From Dipteronia dyeriana (taxonomy: Eukaryota; Streptophyta; Magnoliopsida; Sapindales; Sapindaceae): a stretch of DNA of 64,000 bases. The notes beneath the pieces are model-generated. The model searched no databases. It was not told the origin of the DNA and saw only the letters and a list, made by a program, of their open reading frames with translations. The stretch lies in the NCBI GenBank assembly GCA_032871835.1, contig CM065296.1, positions 7,202,001-7,266,000 on the forward strand. Direction: 5' to 3'. Shown piece after piece: positions 1 through 10,806 of this stretch (positions are counted from its first letter, which is position 1; each line of letters begins with the position of its first letter). The position numbers and the translations under genes were made by a program.

Positions 1-43
1 TGGTTCAGAAATTAAATAGCACTTTTCGGATGTGACATTTCAA

Positions 44-1112
44 CACTGTCACTGTATTAATAATTTATGTTTAAAAGACATATTATGGTGAACGGATAAA
101 AATGTCCCCAATAGTTTTTTCACATCAGATTTCTTTCATTTATTTTACAGTGACAGAGTTGTGAAGTAGAGAGAGAAAATCTTGTTGAAACCTAGGTAAA
201 TACTCGAACGGCTACGGAGTGGCGCTACACAGACGTATTCGGGGTCGAGCTCCCCGCCGAACTCGCGGTGGTCAAGTTACCGGGTCAGCTCGCGGAGTGG
301 CAAGAGGTAGCGCTCCCGGAGCTATTTTTTTCCTTGTCAGTACTTAAAAGTCTCGAAATGTAATTACAAAAAGCTCGGAGCCTTTAGTAAAAGTCTCAGA
401 GCTTTTATTAAAAAGCTCGAAGGCTTAATTAAAAAGCTCGGAGCCATAACAAAAAAGTTTGGAACCATTGTAAAAACGCTCGGAACCTTTACAAAAAACC
501 TCGAAGACTTTACACAAAGTCTCAGATAATTTACATTATAAAAAAGCTCGAAGCCATTACAAAAATGCCCGGAGCCTTTACAAAAAAGATCGAAGACTTT
601 AAACAAAATCTCAGATAATTTACATTACAAAAAAGTTCGAAGCAATTACAAAAAATTTCGGAACCTTTATAAAAAAGCTCAAAGACTTTACATAAAGTCT
701 CAGATAATTTACACAAAGGCTCGGACGTTATAAATAAAGTCTCGAACAACCTTCAAAAAGGCTCGGATAAAGTATACAAAGGCTCGGAGATTCAAAATTC
801 AAAAGTTCAAACTTCACAATACCAGCTTCATGTTCACGCAAAGACTCGAACAACAAATTATAATGAATGGATAAATTGTTACAAGACTCATAATACCTTA
901 TTATGCTGAAACACGTCGGCTTTCAAACAAGTTGTAGATCAATTTTCAGACAAGTTTATTATAGAGAGAGAGAGAAGTTGTTGCTTTCAGTGATCAAAGT
1001 GTGGAGATAGAAGTACAAAGAAAATTAAAAATTGATTATTTAAGGATAATTTGGGTAGTTCACCATACTATATGCCTTTTAAACTTAACTTATTAAAACA
1101 GTGACATCAGTG
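44..1112. mobile_element. Non-autonomous TIR DNA transposon, copy 1
   Basis: The left end (44-93) and the reverse complement of the right end (1058-1112) match over about 50 bases with a few mismatches and small gaps; the shared core is TTTAAAAG.CATA..TATGGTGAAC. No transposase ORF lies between them. The interior holds a GC-richer block (about 190-330) and a long array of short degenerate repeats. A related element with the same ends lies at 41961-42634. Long TIRs with no coding capacity suggest a Mutator-like or MITE-type element, but I could not fix a target duplication or the exact outer ends. Superfamily assignment is inference. Confidence 0.7.
360..800. repeat. Degenerate AAAAGCTCGGAGCC tandem array
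   Basis: Many units of roughly 22-27 bases share an A-run followed by GCTCGGAGCC, GTCTCAGA or GCTCGAAG. They sit inside TIR element copy 1. The minus-strand reading frames across it, rich in Phe, Leu and Ser, are a by-product of the repeat and not genes. Confidence 0.75.
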
Positions 1113-1172
1113 CAACGTAAAAAAAAAAGGCGATATTTCTTACAATTTCCACCCTAGGTATATATATGATGT

Positions 1173-2013
1173 TGTTGACGTCAATTTCTGGATATATGGG
1201 AAAAAGTCAACAAGATTGGATTTTAGCTGTGATTTCAAATAGAAAGAGAAGGAGAAAGTAATCGGACGCAAGTTTTACGTGGTAAAACTCTAATGACTGG
1301 AGAAATATCCACGGGTGGCTGAATAATCAATCGAGCCAAAATCCACTATTGAAAAGATTTACAACTCTCGATCTCTCTTTCTCTCTTTCTCTCTCTGTAT
1401 TTTTCTATATGTTTTCTGTATATCTTTTGTGACGAGATTATGAGTCTATTTATATGTTCATAGATCCATAATCCTCTTTGTACAAGTAACAAAAGATCTT
1501 TGTATTTAATTATGATTGGTTACTTGTTTGAAGTAGTCTGTCTTCTTTCCTATTTCGGAGACTTGTATAGAGATCTAATGAGACTCTAGTGATATAGTCC
1601 AGTTAGGACTTATTTCCTTATAAATGTGGTCTTTTTATGAAGAAATAAAACTGTTGCCTGATTTGAAACCCTTTTTGTTTGGTATTATATTCTTCTTTGA
1701 TATGGATATCTTCACGTATTTTAACGACTCTTAACTCGTGTGAGTTACGTGTTGGGCTTCTTTGTTCGGTTTTCTTCATGTTTGTCCCGAGTAGAACATG
1801 ATATTAGCTAGTCCTGAATGACGTCATCTGATCACAAGTAGTATATGACGTCAGTTGACCCCGAGTAGGTTTTGTTCAATACTTGTTTACTCGGGCTTCT
1901 CTTATTTGGTGATGTCTTGCGGGATACTTTCTGAATGCTTATTCGGATGTCCACCTAGCAATTCTATCCTCTTTATCAACGATGTGTACGTCTAATAAAA
2001 TTTATATACGACA
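1173..2013 (-). repeat. 3' LTR of the Tat-like element
   Basis: This is 841 bases, begins TGTTGACGTCAATTTCTGG and ends TATACGACA (TG...CA). It aligns along its length with 12275-13122. The right LTR carries a short insertion near 12915-12950 relative to this one. On the element's strand this is the downstream LTR. Confidence 0.9.
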
Positions 2014-2600
2014 GTACCCTTTTAAAATATTTTTACCGAACAAGGTTTCATTCCGGGCAAAAGTATTTTAATCAACTCTCCAATTTCTTCGTTTATTTAA
2101 TGCCAAGCTAAATGTCTTGTCATAATGGCGTGTCTTAATGGTGAACATGTAAGTTCAATTTGCCTCCTCACGTGAGATATCAATGATTGCGACGTTTTGG
2201 AGTTCTGATGACCTTGGCCAGTTCTTCTCTTAACACGTGTCCTCTACCGCTTCATTTCTCGATGCCATTTATGAGAAACGACCTACTCGTCTCCTAGTAC
2301 GCCGCCTAAAATCTATCTTTGATTTTTCCCGCCACGAGATCCTAGGGTTTCGTGCTATTACCCTTTTAAATTCTCCATTGAAAGGAGTTGTGTTGGTTCA
2401 TTCTCAGACTCAAACCAGAAATTTGCCAGCCTAGATTTCTTTACGCAAAAAATCCCTATTCTCCGTTGAAGATTTTGCATAAGGTTTTTTCATTCAATGT
2501 TAGTTTTAATGAATCCGACTTCCCGTCATCGACTTTTTACTATAGCTCTCGAAGCGCTTGATCGTGGGGATTTTAAACTAGTATCTTACGCTCGAAGATT
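2014..2600. other. Non-coding part between pol and 3' LTR
   Basis: The stretch starts with the A/G-rich tract expected at the 3' LTR (AAAAGGG on the minus strand, next to 2014). A short plus-strand frame at 2237-2434 has no recognisable domain and begins at a GTG. I see no supported gene before about 2600. Confidence 0.5.
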
Positions 2601-5484
2601 ATTGGGGGGAAATCCCCCCAGATGAACCTCCTTTTTTAGAAGTCGACTTTTATGGGCTTTACCCTGACATCCGTTTTAGTTCTATATCCAGTTCTGATTC
2701 TGATTCATCTAGTTTTGAATCTGTCATTTCTAATCACAGAGTACCACTTCGATCAAGGATGAGAAAGCATCAATGTAAAAGTGAAGTCCATAAGCACAAC
2801 TCGGGCAACGTCCAGATCAGGGAGCAGATTATTAATGAGACGGACGTCAAAGAGGAGTTCAGAGAATCTCATCTCTCTTTATCTGTTAATCGCCCGAGTG
2901 GGTTTGACACCGAACTGAATGTGGTCGGGGTAGATAAGATCGGGAAATATCTTGCCCGATTCGACTAAGATAATTCAGTTACTCTGATTCCTACTGGTGA
3001 TAGAGCTGCGTGGAACCCTCCCCATGGCATAGTGGCAATCTATGGGTTCATGCTTTGTTGTGGCGTTACTCTTCAGCTTCATCCGTTTATTGCCTGGTTT
3101 CTGGCTGAAGCAGGGATCGCTTCGGCTTAATTGGCACCGAATAGCTACAAGATCTTGATATGCATGTGGCACATGTAGAGCAGAATGAACCTGTCGCCGC
3201 CTTCCCCGAGTGAAATCAGACACTTCTACACGCTAAGGCAGTCTGGTAAGACAGGGACCTATTTTCTCATGTCTAACCCGCCAGATTGCTGGGTCCCCGA
3301 GGAGACAAAGGTGAATCAGGGAGTTAACACCTCCGGTGACGTCAAAAAGAGTGGCTTTGTATGGGGATTTCCTTCGTTCAATAAGTACAGGAAGAACAAT
3401 TGGTTTTTTACTGGAAGAACAGTTGGTTTTTACTGGAGGAAACCTAGGTCTTGAAGTCACTCTTTCGGCTGGGGAAACTCGGAGGGTGTTGAAAGTTCCC
3501 CATTTTTTCTGTTCCCCCCCGAGGTTTGGAATAAGAAAAAACTTGAATTCAGCGATACTGAGCTGACCAGACTTGCTTGGACAACAGTTCACACTCTAGA
3601 GAAAAGGAGCAGGACCTATCTTTTCAATGAGAAGAAGATGATAGAACTCGGCTTCTTTAGCTAGATTTCAGGCTACCGCAGGCGATGTAAGTGATCTTTG
3701 TATCTCTTTATATTTATATATATTATGACGCGATTCCCCTTTTTCTTCTAAGTGTATGACTCGGACATCGTCTGCGATATTCAAGCTTGTCAGGTGAAGT
3801 TAATCCTCTAAGCGAGCCAAAAAGAAGCTTCTCGTCAGAACGAAGAGGGCATTGCCCCACCTGAGTCAGATGAGGACCCTGATGAGACTAACGAGAAGAT
3901 TCCTGAAAGTGTCCCCGAGGAAATCATCCGACTGACCGTAGTGGAGTCTAGTGGTCCTAGTGGCCATACTCAGGAGTTGCCTAAAGACGGGGGGAGGCAG
4001 AGTGATGGTCTTAGTGAGGGGCCTGGTGGATCGAGCTCCCCGGTTGTGGTCATTACCTAGCGGACGGACGCTGGTGATGGGGGTAAAACCTCTTAGGGAC
4101 AAGTAAATACAAATCCTGATTTTTTTTAATCCTTCCGAGATGATGTTCAGGAAGACCCCTCAGATGATCTCGACTTTCATCGCTCTCGGGTCAAGAAAAG
4201 AAAGACGGTTGATTCTTCTGCTCATCCTCATAAGGTTCCTTGAGTGGTTTCATTCATCGACTCCAGTGATGAAGACACTGGGGCTTAAATTCCTCCGAGC
4301 GTTGATGTTGAAGCATCGGCGGGTGCGGAGACTTCTGACCCGAACATGGGCTCTTTCCCCTCCGAGGTTGAAGATCTAAGGGCTGAATCTTTGGGAGGTC
4401 ATTGTTATCCTTCTCATCAGGATATGCTCAGGGCGATGTCATCTGGTCGGACCTTTATCGGGGATGATCATTGGAGCCACCTCAGGGACGCGTCTTTGAC
4501 GAGTCGTCTTCAGAATATTTTTAGTGCATCTTATGTAAGCTTTATTCCCAATTCTCAATTGTCTGGATTGTTTGCTAGATTTTTAATTAAACTCTTTTGT
4601 ATATGATGGCCGAGTTTACTGAGCTAGTTCAGACGCAACAACATCAAGCCGATCGAATAAGGCGTCTTGAGGCTCAGCTGAAAGAAAGTGAGGATAGCCC
4701 TGCTCGGGTCGAATCTGCCTATCAAAAGGAAGTTGGGTTCGCTCAAGTGTTTGCTGACCACTATTTGGCGAAGCAAGTGGCGGCTGAGGAAAACTATTTG
4801 GTGAAGCAAGTGGCGGTCGAGGAAAAAGCTTCTTTGGCAGAGGAAAAGGCTATGTCGCTTCAAAATTTACTGTCTTCTGCCCAGGAATCAAGGCTTAAAG
4901 CCGAACAGGAAGCGGAGCAGTCCAAGTTGGCGTATGAAAAGAAGATTGAAGACTTGGAGCGCCAAGCTTTGACAGTCGAATCCCTATCCAAAGAAGCCAG
5001 GCTGGAACTCGAAGTCCAAGGGGTTGACCGTTTTAAAAGATCCCCTGCTTATGATGCCCTTCTCCTTCGGGAATTTCAGCGAGGGCTAGTTTCAACTGGT
5101 GAATTTTTTAAGGTCAAGAATCAAACAACTAAAAAAGCTCGAACCAATTGGGAGTTGTCGATCAAGAATCATGTGGATCGGTCCCTGGAATCTCTTCAAA
5201 CTCAGATGAAGGAGTGAAGAGCTTATTGTCGTAGTCGAGGCAAAGAGCCCCATCTCATGCATTTGGAGGTTCCATCAGAGCACTCCCTCTCGACCTTTTA
5301 TGCCAGTCAGGAGTCGGGCGTAGAAGGTTCGGTGCCTGATGTCGAATCGATCCCGGAAGAAGATTACAGCAAATGGATGGATGATTTGGTCGATACGATT
5401 GCTTGGCCTTCTAATGAAAGTCTCCTTCGCGAATACGAAATGGTGCCCAACCCAAGCATCGGCAAGAGTTCTAAATCCTCTTAA
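2600..5484 (+). pseudogene. Antisense ORF of Tat-like element (gypsy-type transposon domain plus coiled coil)
   Basis: Plus-strand coding sequence lies antisense to gag-pol, between integrase and the 3' LTR. The N-terminal part (2600-2968, then 2997-3180 in another frame) contains residues WNPPHGIVAIYGFMLCCGV and LHPFIAWFLAEAGI. These resemble the Pfam family called putative gypsy-type transposon (PF04195), in which a similar pattern leads into a W-rich loop like the one at 3185-3450. The C-terminal part (about 4603-5217) is a Glu/Lys/Ala-rich coiled coil of about 200 residues. Stops and frame changes separate the parts. GTAAGT at about 3690 and T-rich tracts ending in AG near 3750 could be introns, so some breaks may be splice junctions. 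Role unknown; such ORFs are known from Tat elements. Confidence 0.65.
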
Positions 5485-5624
5485 CCTTGATTTATTTTGT
5501 AGAAATTTTATTTTTGTAAAGATTCTTTGTTACGATTCTTTGTAAGGATTTATCAATGAAATTCCAAGTTAACTATAATTCTGAAAACCGAGTGGTTTGA
5601 TCTGATTCATTGCTCAAGGAATTT

Positions 5625-6035
5625 CACTGAGTATCTTCTTTAACTTTATTCTATTGTTGCCGAGTATCCTATTAAATTGGCTATTGCGATTTATGCAAAG
5701 TATCTTATTAAACTGGCTATCACAATCTTTTGAGTCGAGTATCTTATTAAACAGGTTGTTGTAATCTTTATGCCAAGTATCTTATTAAACTGACTGTTTT
5801 TGTCAGAGTAACTTCACCGAGTATCTTATTAAACTTGGTTTCGTTACATGAATAACTTGGTGCCAAGTATCTTATTAAACCGGCTTACTATTCTGTGCCA
5901 AGTATCTTATTAAACTGGCTAATTCTGATGTTCAGATAACTTCACCGAGTATCTTATTAAACTTGTTTCGTTACCCGAATAATTTTTAATGTGAAGTATC
6001 TTATTAAACTGGCTAATATTATTAACTGAGTCATC
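5625..6035. repeat. Tandem array with GTATCTTATTAAAC core
   Basis: About eight copies of a unit with the core AAGTATCTTATTAAACTGGC recur every 40-65 bases. The motif varies between CCGAGTATC and CCAAGTATC. The array lies between integrase and the antisense gene. Tandem arrays in this part of Tat elements are known and can seed satellite DNA. Confidence 0.8.
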
Positions 6036-6535
6036 TTAAAACAGGCAAGTAGATTTATACTTGTGTTTCATACTCGGTTGCTACCCGAACATTACATCAA
6101 GGCTCACCATGATCATATGTTCGAGTCCTTACACATTACCGAGGACGTCTCCCCAGTTTTTTTGTAAAAGGGTTTGTCGAATCGTTAAGCTTTTTGAACC
6201 GCTTAACACAGGTACGTATTTCATGGGAATTTTTTTCGATAGCGTCTCGAGCCTTTCTTTAGAATCTGATGTATCGGGTTTGCCTTTTTGCTAAGGTCAA
6301 TTGACCTTGCTCGGCTGGCATGCTCCTTCGAGCTTCTCTGCCCATTCGGAAATCAATGGTCTCGAGTATTCTATTTACATGTTCTTATTATCATGCTCAT
6401 CTTTCATATGTTCTTATTATCATATGCTTTATTTTTCAGAAATCTAGAGTTTGATTTTTATTTATAACTGTGAAATCAACAAAAATTTAAATTCCAAAAC
6501 TAAAATTGTCCTAATTAAAGGAAACAAAAAATAAT

Positions 6536-6730
6536 TTAAGAATAGAAAATCTTCAGATATTGGGCATTGTATGGTCGGGGTAAGACCCCTCCATTGGGTC
6601 GGGGTAAGACCCCTCCATTGGGTTGTCCAATCCAATATGCTCCATAACCAACTATTCCTTCAATTTTGTAAGGGCCTTCCCACTTATCAGCCAGGGAACC
6701 TGCAACTTTGTTTTTTGTATTCAATGACAC
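6536..6730 (-). pseudogene. Integrase C-terminal tail, Tat-like element
   Basis: The translation contains the conserved tail motif LADKWEGPYKIEG followed by YGAYWI, and ends with RPYNAQYLKIFY. It corresponds to the DNA-binding tail of Ty3/gypsy integrase. A 23-24 base tandem duplication (about 6572-6620) repeats PNGGVLPR in frame. About 290 bases separate it from the integrase core, with no clean frame between. Confidence 0.75.
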
Positions 6731-7023
6731 CTTTCTGAGTATCAGGTCTCCCAGTTGGAATTTTCTGACCCGAACATGGAATTGTAGTGGCGAGCTACTC
6801 TTTGTTGATACGTCATATTTCGTATTCGGGACTTCTCTTTTTTCTCTTATAGCTCATCTAGACTTTGTAACAGCATATCAACATTCTGATCTTCATTATA
6901 TAGCCTGACCCGGGGTGATGCATATGACGTTTCTATAGGGATAACAACTTCTGTTCCAAACGCTAAAGTGAATAGAGTCTCTCATGTTGAAGTTCTTGTT
7001 GTCATCTGATATGCCCATAATAC

Positions 7024-7701
7024 TTAGGGAAGCTTTTCAACCCAACTTCCTTTCTTGGCATCCAGCTTTGCTTTGAGTGTATGCTTGATGATTTTGTTTA
7101 CTGCTTCAGCCTGCCTGTTTGTTTGAGGATGGGCAGGTGTGGCATAGTAATTTGCAATTTGGTACTCCTTACACAGCTGTCTGAATTTCAGGTTATCGAA
7201 CTGGGTGCCGTTATCAGTGATGATAGTGTTTGGGACTCCAAACCTATAGAGTATATTCTTTTTCATGAAATTTATGGTATTTGTTTCTGTGATATGCACT
7301 AATGCTTCAGCTTCTGCCCACTTCGTGAAATAGTCAACGGTTACTATGGCATACTTCGCTCCACCCCCTGTCCCAGCTAACACTGGGACAATTAAATCCA
7401 AACCCCACATGGCAAACGGCCATGGGGATATGAGGTTTCTGAATTGTTCATGGGGTTGTCGGATATCATTAGCAATCCTTTGGCAAGTATTGCAACTCTC
7501 CGAACATCGATGTGCATCTGAGAATAAAGTTGGCCAATAATAACCTTGCCTGAGTACCTTGTGTGCCAAACCTTTGCCCCCTGTATGGCTTCGGCAAACT
7601 CCCCCGTGGATTTCTTGTAATATCCGACATGCATCTTCCTCTAACACACATATTTGAAGTGTTTGGGAAAACCCCATTCTGTATAGTTCTCCTCCGACCA
7701 A
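7024..7701 (-). pseudogene. Integrase core, Tat-like element
   Basis: The 225-residue frame has the zinc-binding H-H-C-C region (HGG..RSHTGG, then CNTCQR) and the catalytic core. The core acidic residues appear in LDLIVP, ITDNGTQF and QAEAVNK, fitting D, D, E of retroviral-type integrases. Integrase inserts the element's cDNA into host DNA in the nucleus. It continues the pol polyprotein after the second RNase H and ends at the window's break before the C-terminal tail. The fragment is a component of a broken polyprotein rather than a free-standing gene. Confidence 0.9.
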
Positions 7702-7716
7702 TGTGTACCTTGTTGA

Positions 7717-8286
7717 TCAATACATTATATGTTTTGCTTGTAAGGGATCTTCCGGGAGCATGCCTTCTTCCAGGAACCTTTTCAGCTGAGTCATCCAACA
7801 GTCTGACAGTGTTCGGATTTCTAAAATTTCAATTTTTTTTGGCTTAACTGTGCTCGGTTTAAAGAGATATGCTACCGGAATAGTTTTTGACCTGATCGTG
7901 GTTGTTGCTGATGCTAGTTTGGACAAAGCGTCTGCCTTTTCATTCTCCTCACTGGGGATCTGGGCAATCCTATATTCTTTAAATTTCTGGAGGAGCTGTT
8001 TTGTAATGTCACGATAGACTATCATGCCTTCATCTAGGACTTGGTTGACAACTACCTGTGAATCGCTAAATATCTCGACTTCATCTACCTCGAGATCTAT
8101 TCAGACTCTGAGTCCAGCTAGTAGCGCCTCATACTCGGCTTGATTATTGGTTGCTTTGAAGTCAAACCTCATGGCACATTCGACATCATCTCCTTCTGGA
8201 GTGCATACTATGATCCCTGCCCCGCTACCGTGAGTGTTCGAAGAGCCATCAACATATAATTTCCATGGGAAATTTTTACCCGACAT
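7717..8286 (-). pseudogene. Second (archaeal-type) RNase H, Tat-like element
   Basis: Two frames give one domain. 8101-8286 has KLYVDGSSNTHGSGAGI and NNQAEYEALLAGL, the first acidic residues of RNase H. 7717-8025 has EYRIAQIPSEENEKADALSKLA, the last acidic region. A stop near 8100 and a frame change part them. It lies between the ordinary gypsy RNase H and integrase. That position and the VDGSSN/NQAEYEAL signature fit the additional RNase H known from Tat-lineage elements. Its presumed job is degradation of the RNA strand in RNA:DNA hybrids. Confidence 0.8.
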
Positions 8287-8340
8287 CTTTTTTGCTTCCA
8301 GGTTTGGTTATGTGAACTCTGCTATAAAATCTGCCACTGA

Positions 8341-9668
8341 TTATAATTTGAGAGATGTCCTAGGGACATAGTGGATATCGAATTCACTTAGCTCGATTGC
8401 CCATTTGGTTAGTCTTCCTGAAATCTCTGGCTTCTGTAAAATTTGCTTCAATGGGCAGCCGGTGAGAACCTGGATTGTATAAGCCTGAAAGTATGGCATT
8501 AGCTTCCTTGCCACTGAAACCAATGCTAGGGCCATTTTTCTGCCTGTGAATACCTGGTCTTGGCTGGTAAAAGTGCTTTGCTGGTATAATACACTGGCTT
8601 CTGTACTCCATCTTCTGTTTTGACTAGGACTGAGCTTGCTGCTAGCTCTGTAATTGATAAGTATAAATGGAGTATCTCTCCCATTTATGGTTTCGAAAGG
8701 ATGAGAGTCTGCCCTAGGTACTATTTGATTTTTCAGAATGCCTTCTCGCACTCTTCGTTCCATTCAAGTCCTTTTCATTTTTTAATTACTCTGAAAAAAG
8801 GTACGCATCTGTCTGTGGCCTTTGAGATGAATCTACCCAAGGAAGCTAAACATCCTGTTAAGCGCTGTACTTCTTTTAGTGTCCTTGGTGAGGTCATTCT
8901 CTACAGGGCTTGGATCTTTTCAGGATTGACTTCGATTCCCCTTTGGTGAACTTGGAAATCCAGGAACCTTTCCAAAGGAACTCCGAATAAACACTTGTTC
9001 GGATTCAGCTTCATTTGGTATCTCTTCAAAACATCAAATGTCTCCCGCAGGTCTGAGGTATGCTTGTCTGCCGAGATGCTTTTAGTCAGCATGTCATCAA
9101 TGCATACTTCCATGTTTCTTCCTATTTGTCGTGCGAAGATTCTGTTGACCAGCTTTTGATATGTTGCCGCTGCATTTTTTAATCCGAATGACATTACTGT
9201 GTAACAGTACAAGCCCTGATCGATTGTGAACGCTGTTTTTTCTTCGTCAGCCTTGTTCATCCAGATTTGGTTATATCCTGAGTATGCGTCCATGAAACTA
9301 AGCAATTCATGGCCTGATGTAGCATCCACCAGTTGGTCTATCCTGGGGATTGGAAAACTGTCTTTTGGGCACGCTTTGTTCTAATCTTTTAAATCTACAC
9401 ACATTCTCCATTGTCCATTTTTCTTTTGGACGTGGACTACATTAGCTACCCATTGAGGGTAGTTGATCTCTCTAATCGACCCTACAACGAGTAGCTTCTC
9501 CACTTCCTGTTTGATTGCCTGACTTCTCTCGAGATTGAATGATCTTCTCTTTTGTATCACTGGTTTTGCATTCGGGTTTACTGCGAGATGGTGAGATATT
9601 ATTCGGGCATCTATCCCGACCATGTCTTCATGACTCCAGACGAACACATCCTTGTATTCTTTGAGCAT
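8341..9668 (-). pseudogene. Reverse transcriptase and RNase H, Tat-like element
   Basis: 9381-9668 holds the RT N-terminus (VIQKRRSFNLERSQAIKQEV, then QWRMCVDLKD). 8901-9329 holds FMDAYSGYNQIW and the active site, here CIDDM in place of the usual YVDD. 8341-8763 holds the gypsy RNase H end, with FTGRKMALALVSVARKLMPYF and LTKWAIELSEFDIHYVPR. A TAG at 9381-9383 interrupts the conserved D-L-N-K-A-C-P-K-D motif at the L. Further frame changes follow near 8900 and 8763. The enzyme copies element RNA to DNA; this copy is inactive. Confidence 0.9.
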
Positions 9669-9873
9669 ACCAGTGAGGCTTTATTTGACTTTTCCTTCCA
9701 AATGGGCCCCGATCTTGATCTTCTTACCTGGTTCATCTTCTTTCAATATAATTCTTCGACCGGTTCATCTTCTTTCAAGATAATTTCTTCGACCGGTTCA
9801 TTTTTGGACTCCTTCTACTCTTCCCTTGGAATAAATTCGAATGACAGTGACTCTTTGTTCTGACTCGGCTGCG

Positions 9874-10459
9874 TTATAGTGCATACTTGTTCACCATCAT
9901 TTTTGTCTTTGTATACTTACAGGTTAGCTCTTCGGGCCATCTCTTGGGACCTTTGACTACACCGACCCCATGTTCGGTCGGGAATTTGATCATCAACGCA
10001 TAGGTGGTTGTTACAGCCTTAGTTTTATTCAAGAATGGCCGACCCAACAGTGAATTATACGACCAATTATTTAAGTATACCACCATGAAATCAAGCAATA
10101 TTGTTCTCTGACAAAGTGCCGCTCCAATTTTTAAGAGGTAACTTTGCCGTCCCGAGAGACCTGGCCTCAATTCCTCTGAATCCTCTGAGTGAGGTATGGA
10201 AATGATGTAAATCCTTTCAGTCCAACCTGAGTTGATCGTAGACGGCTACATTGAGAATGTCTACCGAACTTCCATTATCTATCAGGATTCTCCTGACTTC
10301 CCGGTGACCAATCCGGGCAATTATGACCAGGGTGTCACTTGGTCGAACATCGACCCCATGTGAGTCAGCTTCTGTGAATATTATTTGGTCTCGTCCTTTC
10401 TTTACCCTTTTCAGGTCTGGTTCGATCGAGTTCACATAAAAGTTCTGTCTTGCCTCCAC
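9874..10459 (-). pseudogene. Aspartic protease region, Tat-like element
   Basis: 10217-10459 contains ILIDNGSSVDIL, close to the usual I-D-x-G-S-S-x-D-I-L active site of Tat-type retroelement proteases, after EADSHGVDVRPSDTLVI. 9874-10170 contains YNSLLGRPFLNK, the downstream flap and conserved tail. A stop and frame change between them break it. The protease would cut Gag-Pol into its units. Confidence 0.85.
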
Positions 10460-10806
10460 TGCTTCTCTGATTTCCTGTGTTCGTTCTCGGTTACTTCTCC
10501 CAGTGGACGGTCCTCCAAAGATTATTTGTATTACTTCATTGGCCTCGGGGCTGACCCTTTGAATTCAACCGGAGCTGTGATCGGCTCTTGTCTCTTTCTT
10601 TGTTTCTGACCTCTCATCCCTTTTCAAGATTACATCATGAAGGTGTCTTTCCCGAATGAGGGTTTCTATATAATCTCCGAGCTGGTAACACTTGGAAGTC
10701 TCATGACCGGTTTTCTTATGGAATCTGCAGTATTTGGTTATATCTCACTGAGCAAACTGAGACTGTCTACATGGCTATTTTACCTGATTTTTCTCTTCCA
10801 GTATGG

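Noticed and set aside
364..749. Two overlapping minus-strand ORFs rich in Phe, Leu and Ser
   Set aside because: They are translations of the AAAGCTCG micro-repeat array; both have the same repeated peptide pattern and no domain.
3233..3592. 119-residue minus-strand ORF
   Set aside because: It is the complement of the antisense-gene sequence, which shows family-like residues on the plus strand; the minus frame has none.
7563..7847. Plus-strand ORFs across the integrase and RNase H region
   Set aside because: Shadows of the minus-strand pol domains.
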